Assembly: GCA_910591455.2 (NCBI GenBank)
Contig: OU342808.1
Span: forward strand, 27,519,898 to 27,583,897
DNA length: 64,000 nt
Direction: 5' to 3'
Source of the DNA: Pholis gunnellus
Lineage: Eukaryota; Chordata; Actinopteri; Perciformes; Pholidae
Numbering within the stretch: position 1 is the first letter of the stretch; every line of letters begins with the position of its first letter. The notes under the pieces are model-generated. The model did no database searches, had not been told where the DNA came from, and worked only from the letters and a program-made list of their open reading frames with translations. Positions 40,801 to 55,800 of this stretch are shown here, piece by piece. Position numbers and translations under genes: made by a program.

Positions 40801-43800
40801 TGGAGAGATTCTCATCTTCTTGAAAATAATGTCACAGTAATATAAACATTATTGTGTATTTGAGTGACATGACCTGACAGGAAGTAAACATTGACCCAAG
40901 TTGTTGCCGAGCAGTTCAGTTCAGTGTGAACAGTGTAAGCTAGCTCACTGGCTGTTTCTTTCTTTCAATATTGATCAAAGGACGAGGGCATCAACAGACC
41001 TCATGTTGCACTTAAACTTAACAGAAATTAGTATTCTGTTTTATTTTTATTTATTTATTTCATTTTGTTTCAAATTGGACATCTTCAATATTTTTGTTGT
41101 TATGTAAGACTACAGCCCAAAGTTCTTTGCTTTAAGTGTTCTTGAAGTTCTTTAATTAATAAATGGAAAGCAAAGTTATATTTGACTCCTCCCCTTTTCT
41201 TTGTTGATCCAAAAAATGATCCGAACCGAGACTCAAGAACCGTGATCCGAACCGAACCGTGAGGTTTGTGATCCGTTGCACCCCTACTGACCCCTACTGA
41301 CTGTAAACAATGTGACCTCTTACTCATTCCTGTGGGATTTGTAGTTCTTTTTTATTTTAAAGACTACATTAACCATTGACATCATCACATTTCAGACTTG
41401 AATTCATTCATCCAACTTTAATTAAGTTGGAAGAACTTTCTTTTCTTTTTTAATTGTGTCCCTGGAGACAAAAGCATCTGTTGTTTAATTGTTGATTTGT
41501 TTTGATTGAATAGAGTCTATTGTTGACCTTTCAGAAGTATTTTACTCTAAAAATCAAGGTCCACTTACTCACTGTATCCGCAGCTTTGAGCAACTCTCAT
41601 ATTTTACACTTTACAGACCAAGAGCTTTATCAATAAGTAGCTGATGATTAAATAATAATAAAAGTACGAGACTGTTGTTGGCTGTGAAACGATTCAGCGA
41701 CGACTCTACATGTCTTTTATTTTGTCGAAAGCGTCTTTATGTCTTTTATTTTGTCGAAAGCGTCTTTATGTCTTTTATTTTGTAGAAAGCGTCTGTCTTT
41801 TATTTTGTAGAAAGCGTCTTTATGTCTTTTATTTTGTAGAAAGCGTCTTTACGTCTTTTATTTTGTAGAAAGCGTCTTTACGTCTTTTATTTTGTAGAAA
41901 GCGTCTTTACGTCTTTTATTTTGTAGAAAGCGTCTTTATGTCTTTTATTTTGTAGAAAGCGTCTCACTAACAGACGTTCTTTAGTTTAGTAGACGGAGAA
42001 CTAAACTCTGTTCAAAGAGACAAAGACCCTCTGAGACACAAGAGAAGAAGAGAAGAAATCAGCAGGAAGCTTAGATTCAAACAGGAACAGCTTCCTGTTT
42101 CAGAGTTTCACAATAAAAGCAGCCTAGAAAAAGCTGGAGTTAATTTTATCCCAATAGAAACCGAAGGTTAGTCTAGAGTTACTGTTGGAACATCAGCTGA
42201 ACTCATCACAGGTTAAACCTCTTCAATCAATATTAACTGATCAATAATCAAACTCACTCTACATCAAGTTCATCAGGATTCTGTTTCTCATGTGAATAAA
42301 ACAGAATTATTCTGTTTTTATCAGTTAGAAGAGTTGTTATTAATCAATAAAACAGCTGATTAGTAACTTTTCAACAGTATTGTATATTAACAATAAAGCT
42401 TTTAAATAAAATCTAATCTAATATTCCCAAACAACCTCCCTACAGTCATTAAACACAAACACGTCCTACATGACCTTTATAACATTACAGCTTTCTTCTT
42501 CTGTGGTCTACATGTAAATGACTTCCTGTCTGTGTGACGCAGCAGGAAGTTGAACTTTAACACTACTTTAATGTTCATGTTCGTTTGTTTCATCACCATC
42601 TGATGTGATGATGAAGCCACAAAAGCTGAAATGTTCTTTATATGAAAAGTGTTGCTGGAGTTTTTAACAATAAAGTTTATTTAAATGCACTTTGAAAGGA
42701 GTTGAAGCTAAAATCTTGAGCCGTTAACATTCTGTGAGATTTAAAGAGTTTCTGTTTTTACTCCTCAGAGCCCAACGAACAGTGACGACGTCTCAGGTAA
42801 AACTTATTAACGTCAAATTGATTTTAATGATCAGCTATTGTCAACAATCTCATGTTGGTCCGTCTCTTAATACGGTCTTACTTCCTGTCTGTGGCTCATT
42901 GGTTCCTACTGAGGATTACATCTTTAAAAACGCTAATCTATAGCTTCATCAGAGATCTGCTCACTGTAGGTTCTACTAGACAAACGGGAGCATAGAGTGA
43001 TTTTGTTGGGGACTATTTTCAGCGGCGGATGAATCCACATTGTTGCTGTTGTGGGTATTTGTTTGTGGGATTTGAGTCAGAATGAACAACAGTGAGGCTC
43101 AATGATGAGTTCATCAACACTATATTTATAAGGACATTCACTGGTGCTCAGAGACACTACCACTGCAGTCCACAGGGGGCGCCAGAATCAACACAGAATG
43201 AACGTTCCTCGTAGTAGCTTTGAGTTTTAGCTGATATGTGCAGTAAATTCTAAAAGAATGAAATGTAATAGTTGACATTCATAATAAGTTTTATTTCCTC
43301 TTGCTGAAACACTCTGGACTTTCTTTGTTTCATTGACTTCGAGTGTGCAGATGATTCATTTTAAACTGAACAAACCTGATCGTCTTGATTCTCAGAGTTG
43401 CCGACTGACTCAAAGACTCAGAAGTCAGACGTTGAACTTGGAGGCGGAGCTTCAGCAGAGAAGAAAGAGGGTAAAAACAAACTGTTTCAATAATGACAAA
43501 ATATCTACAGAGTTTGTGCTGCAGTTGTTATTTTTATTATTCTGTTTTTGTCAACGCTTTATTTTACATGCTCATAAGTTCTACTGAGCTTTCAGCCACA
43601 TCTCATGGTCTTCATCAGCTCCGTTGATCAATATCCCCAAAAACATTCTTGAAGTAATTCAATTTAATATCAAACCTTTAAACTATTGTTTGTCATAACC
43701 GTTAAGTGTTTTTTTAAAGAACTTTTCTGCATCTTTGAATGAAAAGTTATTATTTTTAATTTAGCACAACTACTCATCAGGTAAATGTTCCTTTAGTACA

Positions 43801-46800
43801 TTTAATTAACGATTCAATTCTACCTGATTTTAAACTCTACACATTTAATGCTTTTCAATAAAACAGCTGATTACTAATTTTTCAACAGTATCGTATATTA
43901 ACAATAATGCTTTTTAAAATAAAATAGACTCTTAACAACTGTCCCTGAACGTTTCCTAAAGTTAGTGTCAAGTTACACAGTTATGTTCAGAAATCTTTAA
44001 AGTAAAACATTAAAAAATAACTTGTAAAATGTACTGTTAGTGTTGTTTTTTTGTCACAATCTTTCGTCCAATTTTTCCCGTTTTCAACATTCAAAACAAA
44101 CCCAGTTAAATTCCTGAGATGAAGACAGTGAGTCTTTTTATCCGTCTCCTCTCAGAGTCGGAGTGCGTTCAGAGCGTCGCCGTGGTGTTGGACAACGTGA
44201 CGGACGACATGCCCAGAGATCTGCTGTCCATGCTGGTGGAGAACGTCTCGGGTTTGGACGACAACTGCTTCAGTCTGGAGATCATCTGGGAGTCCAACAG
44301 AGCCGTCATCACCTTCAACCAACCGGCAGGTAGGAATCGACACGAGGCCGCAATAAATACCCAGATCCACTCCACATAGAAGTCTATGAGAAAATGACTC
44401 TACTTCTCTCTTGATTTATTACCTCAGTAAACATTGTAAACATGAGTTTATGGTCTCAATCTCTAGTTTCAAGTCTTCTTCAATACAGCATGATGTTCAT
44501 TTTGTAAATGATGGTCCATTTAGAATCAAACAGACCATAAAGCAGGGGATGCTTTAGGGGCGGGGCTACACAGTGATTGACAGGTCTCTACCAGAGACGT
44601 ATACGTCTACGTCACTCCTCCTCAGTCCAGATATGGTCACTTCCTGTTCATTGGTTGAGAAAAAAACAACATGGCGACGGACAAAAACGTGGCTCTTTAC
44701 AGCTCGTCTCGTTCACAGTGCTCTGTGGGTGTGACTGTTTTGCTGAGTCATCACCGTTCATATCTATACAAGCACTGAGTTTATGATTATGTTGTTTACT
44801 AGAGCTCAAAGTTCCTCTTCAAGTTGCTCTCAAAGTGCAACAGTTTACCTTGACCTGATTATATTTATCTTTTAAGAGAAATTAAAGATTTCATGCTTCC
44901 AATGTTTTTTTTGGTTTCCTGTGGTATCAGAAATATTATATTTAAAACGAATATCGATAGTTTTCAGCATCAGTATCAATAAAATCCTAACGATACTCTC
45001 TCTACTTGGATGTTTTTATCATGAAAAACAATGTGCTCTTATTGTGAAATAAAAGCAACATGAGTCAAAATCTCTCGTTTAAATAAAATATACTTTGATT
45101 TATTCCCTCAAGTTATTAAAGTTTATTTCAAGTGTCTGTAATTTATACAGTTATCTTAGAGCTCAGTCACAAATCTCAAGTGCTTTGAATTTATTTCATT
45201 CCATAAAATTATGAAATGTGTCTGATTTGACCTTGAAGGCATCAGACAACAAAACAAGACTTCTTTAATCTGTCAAATAAAACCAAAGTATATAGATAAT
45301 ATTCACATTTGATTCAGACCCTGAACCAGTCTTGTTGTAGTTCTAGACCTCTTGTATTCCTAACCACCAGGTGTGATTGTCACCTGATGAGCCTGTTCCA
45401 GTGTTAAAGGAGTAATCTGGAGTATATTTTTACAGATGTGGAGAAGTTCCTCAGCGTGAGTGAGTCCAGCCAGAAGCTGCAGAAACGTGGACTGACGGCT
45501 CGTCCACTGGAGGCAGCAGAGAGCGTCCGAGTGGAGAGTCTTCCTCCGAACGTGGTCAAAGGTACACAAACTGTCAGATCACTGCTTTCTCTTCTGCGGC
45601 GCTGAAGCTATTGTGGTCACGTATTCTGTATTTCTGACTTCAGACATGTTGGAGCTGTATTTTGAGAAGGACTGGGCTCTGCCGGAAAACATCGTCATGA
45701 TCCCGAATGAACAGGCTGCCGTCGCATCTTTCAAAAACGCCAAAGGTCTTTTCATTTAGTTTTAATACTCACGTTTTACCTTCTATAACTACTTAAAATG
45801 TGTTCTAACTTTAAAAATATGTTCATGCCCCGATGAGTCCACATCCATAGGCATTAATCTGCTAGAACAGACTCCCATTGCTCCCAATCAACCGTTGTTC
45901 ATTCTAGCATTGTCCGAAACGTACAAACAAAATACAACAATCATCATCAAAACATCAAATATTCATGGTTGAACTTTATCACCTTCATGCAAGCCCTGTC
46001 AAGAAAAGGAGTATTTGGAACAACACGTGTAGGAATGAAACAACGGTTGACGGGTTGAAAAATGCTGAATATTTACTTAAATGTAGATTTCTTGAGATCT
46101 CCTGCTGTCAAAGCATTTTAACATAAATTAGACACTACAGACACAAAAACAATGTGTTTCATGCACTATGTTGAGATTTTGTTCTATTTTTCTTCTATAA
46201 CACGTCTTCTTTCAGACTAGTGCAGAGAAAACATTTATTTTACTACTTTGTCTATTTGTAGATTTTCACCTAAATTCACCAGAAGTTACCATTACATATT
46301 GTTAAGTTATCGTTTGCTTATTTAAACATAACATTTCAGAAAAATTCTAACACAATAACTCATCGTCTTAATGTGAGTGATGAAGTGGTGAAGTTTCATG
46401 GTGATATCTATGAGTTCATGTGTTGACCCTCTTCACCTGTAGAGTCTCTAAATGTCTGTACTTGAACTAAACGTCTCTTTAAAGGACGTTTTCTCTAAAT
46501 GAGTTTGTTCTGACTCTGATCCAGAAATCTCCACTTCAGCAGCTCTTACACACACCAAACTTTACACTTTCATTCCTCTCTGTGTGCTGAAGGTTCACAC
46601 AGAGGGGTTTGTTCACACATCATTCACAGACTCATTTATAGTACATTTTAGTACTAAAAATGTGGAGAAAATGGATTTTGTCTGTTGGGAGTATTTTTTG
46701 ATTTTCTGATAGAGATATCTAAAATTCACTCTGTAAAAATCTTTGACTCTAAAATGTCAAAGAAAATCAGATTTGAGACCAAAACCAAATGTAAGAACAA

Positions 46801-49800
46801 GGTTGTCCACATACTTTTGTCCATGCAGTCTGTAAAACAAATTATTTAAATGCCTTCTAGCTACAAATAGAACAACCACTCACCTGAGCTTTCCTTTTTG
46901 TATCCCCTGTATTGCTGCAGTCGTGAAAAACATTTGCACAAAACAAGACTATGTGATGCGGTCCATCCCTGTCAAGGTGTATCCGTACTACGAGTCCCTG
47001 GGCACAGCGCTGTATGGCAAAGAACGCCCAACATGGAAGATGCCCGATCCCTTCACCGAGAGCGTTCACCACGTCGTCTGGAAATTCCTCCTGATGAAGA
47101 AACTGTTGAAGAGCATCAACGATCAGATGCGTCCGTACTTCTGCGGTGTGGACTTGGAAAACCCTGAGGTGAAACTCAGCCCTCTCCCGGGGTTTCTGAG
47201 ACAGAAAGGTCTGACCGCCCAACACGTAGACAAGTGGATGAGCACCGCCAGAGAGGCCTTCCGTCAACAAATGTCCGAGTACAGTGCCTTCGAATGTACA
47301 GCGAACGCACCTGCGTGGAAAGCCGCGGAGAAAGATGTCCGTTCGGCCGTCAGGGAAGACGCCATCCTGGTGCTGGACGCATCCAAGGGGATTTTGACCG
47401 TCGCTGGCCGAGCTGACGATATAAAACGAATCAGAGCTCCTGTGGAGAACCTCGTTCTTAAAGCCATGGATCAGATAAAACGTCAGGCAGAAGGCGTCTC
47501 TGACGTGATGGTTATGTCTCCCGCGATGTTCTACATCCTGAACCACGAGGGCTTCCAGAAAGCTGCCCGGGACATTTCCCCCGACATGAAACTCTCCTTC
47601 GATGAAGGCAACCAGAAGTTGACGTTAACAGGATTCCCCGCAGAGGTTTACCAGACTAAAGCGTGGATCTTGGAGAAGAACGTGGGTATGAGTAAAAAGC
47701 ACCTGAATATCCCCCCAGCTCTTCTAGACTTTCTAAAGACGGTGGATCCCATGGACATGTCGCAGCACCTGTTCACATCCAGAGGCATCGGTGCCATCTA
47801 CACCATTGAGAGCAAAGGGTTACATCTGTCGGGGAGTTCTGAGAGCGTCCTCGCTGCCGCAGAGAGTAAGATGAAGACCGATCTGGCCCACCAGATTCTG
47901 GATGTGGAAGACCTGGAAGTTCTGAAACTTCACCTTTGGGTGAAGCTGAACCAAGAGCTGTTGGACACCTACAACTCTTCAACGAAGAAAACCGTGGCCA
48001 TTCAGATGCACCCGGAGAAGAGAGACAAAATAACGGTGGCCGGCTTCCTGAATCAGGTGAAAGAGGTCAGCAGCAGTGTGAGGGAATTCATTACGAACTA
48101 CTCACGAGTTCAAGAAACCATTCGTGTCAAGTCCTGCGCCGTTGTTCAGTTCATTGAGAAAAAGAAATCACAAGATTGGTCCGGTATTGCCAAAGATAAT
48201 GACGTAGAAGTCCTGTTTGATCCAAAGAGGCCAAAGATCACCCTTGCTGGGGCTCGTCTTCACGTCCAGAAAGCCAAAAGCTGCTTCCAGGAGCTGACCG
48301 GCGCCCTCTCCACTGACAACCTCATCGTGGATAAGCCTGGAGCGAAGAAGTACTTCCAGTCTGAAGGAAGCCTGTTCCTGTCTACGATAATGTCAGAATT
48401 CAGCTGTGTGGTGTTGCTTTGTCCGGAGAATCAAGAGGAGGAGGAGGAGGACGAGAACTTTGAGGAAGTTAAAGATGGCCTTTGTTATTGCAAAGTGAAG
48501 ACCTCGAGTGGAGTTCTGGTCTCGGTCAGCAAGGCCAACATCTGCAGCTTCGGCGTGGACGCGGTGGTCAACGCGGCTAACGAGGATCTGCAGCACATCG
48601 GCGGCCTGGCTTTAGCGCTGCTCAATGCCGCGGGACCGGAGCTGCAGAAAATCAGCGACGACCACATTGCCACAAGTGGAAAGCTACGACCGGGCGACGC
48701 CATCGTAACGGGTGCATGTAAGCTGTCTTGCAAGTACGTCGTACACGCGGTCGGTCCGCGGTTCAACAGCTTTGAAAAGAAGTGGGCGGTGTCGTGTCTC
48801 AAGCTGGCAGTTAAAAACAGTCTGACGCAAGCGCAGGGCGTGAACTGCTCCACCGTCGCGCTGCCGGCGATCAGCTCGGGGGTGTTCGGTTTCCCCGTCG
48901 ACCTCTGTGCCGACACCATCGCCCAGGCGGTGAGGGAGTACTGCGACGCTCCGGGAGCTCTAGGATCGTTGACGGAGATTCACCTGGTGGACAACAACGA
49001 CAACACGGTGAGAGTCCTGGCCACGGCCGTCAACAGAGTGTTCATGGACCTCGGACCTACGATGACGGTGCCACAGCCGGCAGCAGGAAGAGGCGCTGGG
49101 GCTTCTGGGTAAATACAAGAAACATGAACTTTTACTGTTTATTAGAACATACTGCAGCTTAGACATTTTAGGAAATGTCTTTGTTGTAAATAATAGATAA
49201 GATAAGAACTTCGTTGATGCCACGCCGGGGAAATTCAATTGTTACAGCAGCTCATTTGACAAAAAGATTTCAGTTTCATCTTTGTGTCTCCAACGCTGAT
49301 ATGCTGCTAAACCCACAATGTCTTATTTTTTTACATTTCTGTTTCTACATCAACTAAAAACATGTAGATCACTTGGAAGGTGGATCTTTGTGTGTCTGAT
49401 CTTTATTGCTCTCTTCGCAGTGGATATCAGCAGGTTCGAGGTCAGAGCCAGTTGCCCACGGGCCGTCCGTTTGGTGAAAGAGGAGGACGAGGAGGAGGAG
49501 GACGACGAGGAGGAGGAGGAGGAGGAGAAGGAGGAGCTGGATTCCAGGGAGGTCTGCAAGGTAACAGGGGAGGTCAGAACCTCAGACACCACGCCAGCCC
49601 TGGAGGGCACGGAGGGTGAGGTTCTTCGTCTGCTTCTCATCTTTATTTTTTTTATTGTCTGTTTCGTCTTCTTAGTTTTGATTTTGTTCTGCAGTAAAGG
49701 TTTCAGGACCAGATTATTGGAGTCTTGAGATATTTAGAATACCAGGTCCACCATTGGGTCCGAAACTTAAACTGTTTATAAGAAGTGGACTTAGTCGTCG

Positions 49801-52800
49801 TGACGTCCCCCGTTGGTTTGTGGACTGATGTTTTGAAGCCTTAAGGTTTTTGGCCATCGCCATCTTGTTTTTTTGGCTCGTCGCTATCTAGTTTTTTTGC
49901 AACCATTAAACAGGAAGTGATCATATCTGGACTGAGGAGGAGTGACGTAGAGACGCCGTATACGTCTCTGGTAGAGACCTGTCAATCACTGTGTAGCCCC
50001 GCCCCTAAAGCATCCCCTGCTTTATGGTCTGTTTGACTCTAAATGGACCATCATTTACTAAATGAACATCATGCTGTATTGAAGAAGACTTGAAACTAGA
50101 GATTGAGACCATAAACTCATGTTTACAATGTTTACTGAGGTAATAAATCAAGAGAGAAGTAGAGTCATTTTCTCATAGACTTCTATACAACCAGAGGAGT
50201 CGCCCCCTGGTGGACACTAGAGAGAATGCAGCTTTAACACATGCCCCTAAACTCTGATACAGCTTACATTTTTATATAAAACCTGCTCAGACTACAGAAA
50301 GCTTTGAGTTGCTGCTGAGATACATTTAGTTTTCTTCTATTTTTATTGCTGTGTGCTTTGTATTCATTTGTATTTTGTGTCTGTTTAGCACTTTGGTCCA
50401 CTGTAGTTGTTTTTGATTGTGCTATACAAATAAAGTTTGACTTGATTCTCTGTGTGATGACATCACACCTGCTCTTTGATTGGCTGTAGGTCGGGGAGGG
50501 TGGAGCAGACCACCGCTGAGGGTCTGAAGATAATCCTCCAGAGGGGCAACATTCAGGACCAGACTGTGAGTACTGAGATGCTTTTAAAAGAGTAATATGA
50601 TCCTCACCTGTTTTTGAAAGGCTAAACAACAACAAATATGGATTAAACCATTGATCATCATATTGATTAGAACATATTTAAAATGTAGACATTATTGCAT
50701 CTATAATTTTTCAATATATTTTGAGTTTTGGACTGAAGACTGAGACAGCGGCACGCACGGTGTTTGTGTTTTTTTTATTATTAAAAAGCAGAACAAGTTT
50801 ATAGATTATGTATTCATAAGGGTATTGAGAGAAAAGATGCTCAGAGACAGAAAATATTCGCTTAACTCTTCATCTAAGTGTGAGTTTGTGTCCAAGTACC
50901 AAGTCTACCTTATTAGACATAGTCAGTGAATAAAATGATCTAATTTATTTATATATATATACATCTTCTGTGCTCACAGTCCTCCTTTCTCTTTATTCAA
51001 CTGCAAAAATACTCCTCTGATCAACTTGAAGAAATATTATTGTATTTTACTTAAATTAAATATTATTGTATTTTACTTAAATTAAATATTATTGTATTTT
51101 TACTTGAATTAAATATTATTGTATTTTACTTAAATTAAATATTATTGTATTTTACTTAAATTAAATATTATTGTATTTTACTTAAATTAAATATTATTGT
51201 ATTTTTACTTGAATTAAATATTATTGTATTTTACTTAAATTAAATATTATTGTATTTTTACTTGAATTAAATATTATTGTATTTTACTTAAATGAAATAT
51301 GATTGTATTTTACTTAAATTAAATATTATTGTATTTTTACTTGAATTAAATATTATTGTATTTTACTTGAATTAAATATTATTGTATTTTACTTAAATTA
51401 AATATTATTGTATTTTACTTGAATTAAATATTATTGTATTTTTACTTAAATTAAATATTATTGTATTTTCACTTGAATTCAATATTATTGTATTTTTACT
51501 TAAATTAAATATTATTGTATTTTACTTGAATTAAATATTATTGTATTTTTACTTAAATTAAATATTATTGTATTTTTACTTAAATTAAATATTATTGTAT
51601 TTTTACTTGAATTAAATATTATTGTATTTTTACTTAAATTAAATATTATTATATTTTACTTAAATTAAATATTATTGTATTTTTACTTGAATTAAATATT
51701 ATTGTATTTTACTTAAATGAAATATTATTGTATTTTTACTTGAATTCAATATTATTGTATTTTTACTTAAATTAAATATTATTGTATTTTACTTGAATTA
51801 AATATTATTGTATTTTTACTTAAATTAAATATTATTGTATTTTTACTTAAATTAAATATTATTGTATTTCTACTTGAATTAAATATTATTGTATTTTTAC
51901 TTAAATTAAATATTATTGTATTTTACTTGAATTAAATATTATTGTAATTTTACTTAAATTAAATATTATTGTATTTTTACTTGAATTCAATATTATTGTA
52001 TTTTTACTTAAATTAAATATTATTGTATTTTACTTGAATTAAATATTATTGTATTTTTACTTAAATTAAATATTATTGTATTTTTACTTAAATTAAATAT
52101 TATTGTATTTTTACTTGAATTAAATATTATTGTATTTTTACTTAAATTAAATATTATTGTATTTTTACTTAAATTAAATATTATTGTATTTTACTTGAAT
52201 TAAATATTATTGTATTTTTACTTGAATTAAATATTATTGTATTAACCATCTGGTCCTTTCAGTTGTCGTCCTAAACGTCACTATGATGCTGTGATTTCGG
52301 GTCCACAGACTGACGTCATCGTCAACACCATGTCGGAGGACATGAACCTGAACCAGGGAGCTGTGTCCAAAGCCCTCCTGCAGGAGGCCGGGTCCCGCCT
52401 GCAGTCAGCTGTTTGTTCTGAAGCCGGGGCGTCCGCGCTGCCGTACGGCGACGTCGTCGTCACCGCCGGCTTCAACCTCAAGTCTCGGAAAGTCTTTCAC
52501 GCCGTCTGCCCGCGTTGGGACAACGGAGACGGCCAGGCAGAGGAGGTATGTGTTGAGCATTGGATACGGACTACAGAGGAGGAAACCTCATTCAAAAACA
52601 CACTGACATGTTTAACATCAAAATCAGCCTTACAACAAACTCTGTTGTGTGTTTCGCTCCACATCTTTGGATTAAGACGGACATTTTTATCTAAATATCC
52701 CTGTTTATTCAATATTTCAGTTTTTAGCAGTCTTTAACGAACACCATTTCCCACAATCCCTCAGACCTTCAGGTTAAACTTCATGGCTCGGCAGAAGAAG

Positions 52801-55800
52801 CGATTCCGTGAGCGTTTTTTACAGCGTCGAGCTGATGTTTGGTTTGATGTTTGGATAGAGTCGACCGTTTGGGACTGGTCTACGTCATGAAGTGGATTTG
52901 GCTTCATCAGAGCCCTTACCTACTTTATTTTTGCATTTTTCAAAATGATGCTTAGGGTGTCCTAAAGCCTCGGTTATACTTTCTGCAAGGAAACCGAACA
53001 GAACCGACATTCTCAAAGCTCCTCAAAGTTCTACTTTTTCTCCGTCCATCTTTGTGAGTCGATAGAAAACGTTGGCGGAGACTCGCGGACCCTAAAGCAT
53101 AAATCACGCTTTAGGCTCAGAACTGGGGGTGAAGTTACACTTCAAGTCCAAATTCCCCAAATGTGCATTTATGGACAGTACTTTAGTAAATGTGCATCTC
53201 ACTGCTGCTCCACAACATGTGATCTGTAGTTCAGGGGCAATTTGAACCAACAACCTTCCAGTCAAAGGTCGATTCATTGAACCTAATAAGCTAATATGAG
53301 TTTATTCCACTCCTCGTCTCCTTGTCTCAGGAGTTGGTGTCCATCATCAGATATTGTCTGAAGGAGGCTGAGAATCTACGGATGACGTCGCTGTCCTTCC
53401 CGGCCATCGGCACGGGAAACCTGTGCTTCCCCAGAGACGTGGTGTCCAGAGTCCTGCTGCGGGAGATCCACTCGTTCAGCCGCAGAACAACTCCTCGCCA
53501 TCTGATAGAGGTGGCCGTCGTCGTTCACCCGAGTGACAGCCAAACTGTGGATGTGAGTTTCATTTCATTCGTGATCTGACCGTGAAAACTAAAAGCTTTC
53601 AATGAGAAAAGACAAAGAAAGACAATAAAAGACTTTAATAGCCGAAGAGAGAAGAGCTAGTTGTGAGCAGCAACATTTAACTGTATTAACTGTATGTTTT
53701 TCAGTGTTTCACCAGGGACTTCAAAGGTCAGACTGGTCAGAGGAACATCCAACGTGAAGCTCGAGAGTTTAACGAGGCTTCACGGCCAATTTTAACATCA
53801 CTCAGCCAATCACAGCAGTCCCCAGGTAAGGAGCCTCCAGCACCTTTTATTTAAACCGTTATCTCTGTGTGCTCCTTCATGAACAACGAACAACAAAACT
53901 GATGAGAGAACACACAAAAATCCAATCATTTAGAGACAGAAAGTTGAGTTTAATCTGTGACTTTAGAAACAGAATGGTGAGTTTAATCTGTGATGTTATA
54001 GACAGAATGGTGAGTTTAATCTGTGATTTTAGAGACAGAATGGTGAGTTTAATCTGTGACTTTAGAGACAGAATGGTGAGTTTAATCTGTGATGTTATAG
54101 ACAGAATGGTGAGTTTAGTCTGTGACTTTAGAGACAGAATGGTGAGTTTAATCTGTGACTTTAGAGACAGAACGGTGAGTTTAATCTGTGACTTTAGAGA
54201 CAGAATGGTGAGTTTAATCTGTGACTTTAGAGACAGAACGGTGAGTTTAATCTGTGACTTTAGAGACAGAATGGTGAGTTTAATCTGTGATGTTATAGAC
54301 AGAATGGTGAGTTTAATCTGTGACTTTAGAGACAGAACGGTGAGTTTAATCTGTGACTTTAGAGACAGAATGGTGAGTTTAATCTGTGATGTTAGAGACA
54401 GAATGGTGAGTTTAATCTGTGATCTTTGTGTCAGCCTCCTTCGGCCAGGTGTCGTCTCCCACCCTCGGTGTGCACCAGATGCAGATGGGTCGGCTAAATC
54501 TCGAGGTGTCGACTGGAGACATCACCAAGGAGGCCTGTGACGCCATCATCAACTCCTCCAATCAGGACTTCACCCTTAAATCAGGTGACCATCCCTCTTT
54601 CTTTCCTCCTCTTCATCTTCCTCTGTTTGGTTTAGAGTCAATATCACAATAAAAGTTTACTGAACAAACCTTGTAGAATTCAATGAAGAAAACATTTCAT
54701 TTTAAATTCCCTTCTGACTTCCAGCAGCATCGTTTATTGGACTTGTTGTTCTTCTTCTTGTATAACTTCTCAGGAGTGTCGAAGGCGATCTTAGACTCCG
54801 CTGGATTAACGGTTCAGATGGAGTGCTCACAGATCGGTATGTAGCTGGAATTTAATCTTCATTTATCCACAACACTCTCTGTCTTTTTTTCTCTTCACAT
54901 TCCCTCAGTTCAGCCCGGTCACAGCTGGGAACGTCCCAGTAAAGCTGCTCTTCTGCTGATAGAAAAACAGGATTATTTGTCTCAATGCAAAGCAATGCAA
55001 ATGCTTTCTTTTGTAGAGCCACAACACATGAGAGGAGGAATGAAAATGAAGGCAAATGTTAATAAAAATCTACCTTTTTAGTCTGATGAACACCTGAACA
55101 CCTGTCAGAAGAGTTCAAATATTGTTTCAAATGTGTTTATTGATTGAATTCATTTTAGTTAAGTAACAATCAGTAAAATGTTTTACTCATATAACGCAAT
55201 TGCAAATGTTTATGTTGGTTTGGTCAAGTTTGTATTTGTGCTATTTTACTCTTAACTAACATTTTAACATTTTCTACATTACTTTTAACAATTATACAAA
55301 CCATTTATCCATTAATTACTTTAATCTAATATTTCTACTGTTGATCCATTAATGACGGCGCTCAGTAAACTGTTTTATTTCAGCCGCGGTCGTGTATCTC
55401 CTCTTAAACTCAATAACATGTCTACATCTCTTTATACGGTAAAGCATGTGGAGCTTAATGGTGCATTCAGGTGCACCTCAGAAACCTCAAAGGAACTCAA
55501 GCTGTCGTTGTAAAGTCCACTCCTGCCATCTAGTGGATCTTCTTATTGTTGTTTAACAGTTTGTCCCCACTTGACTGGTGAAATAAATAATTGTTATGAC
55601 ACATTAAATAAAGTATTTAAAGTTGACCTTATGGACACAGTGTGGTCACACCTGGTACCGTGTAGCTTTATCTCTTTAAAGAAAAGTTCAGGATATGAGC
55701 CGTGACCTTCAAATCAAAAGTCAAATGGAATCGTGGATTTGGAAAACCGTAACCTGCTACTTTTAGTGAACACTTATCATATTTAGTTCAACAGTTAATC

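Noticed and set aside
46857..47546. 229-codon ORF on the - strand
   Set aside because: It is antisense to the strongly supported exon 8 of the PARP14-like gene, with no splice or family support.
49318..49728. Membrane-protein-like ORF with an Asp/Glu-rich centre
   Set aside because: It is the wrong frame of the PARP14-like RGG exon. Splice phases from both neighbours require the glycine-rich frame.
53869..54540. 223-codon ORF of repeated SLICDFRDRMV
   Set aside because: A 33-bp tandem repeat within intron 13 keeps the frame open; its end overlaps the true exon 14 in a different frame.
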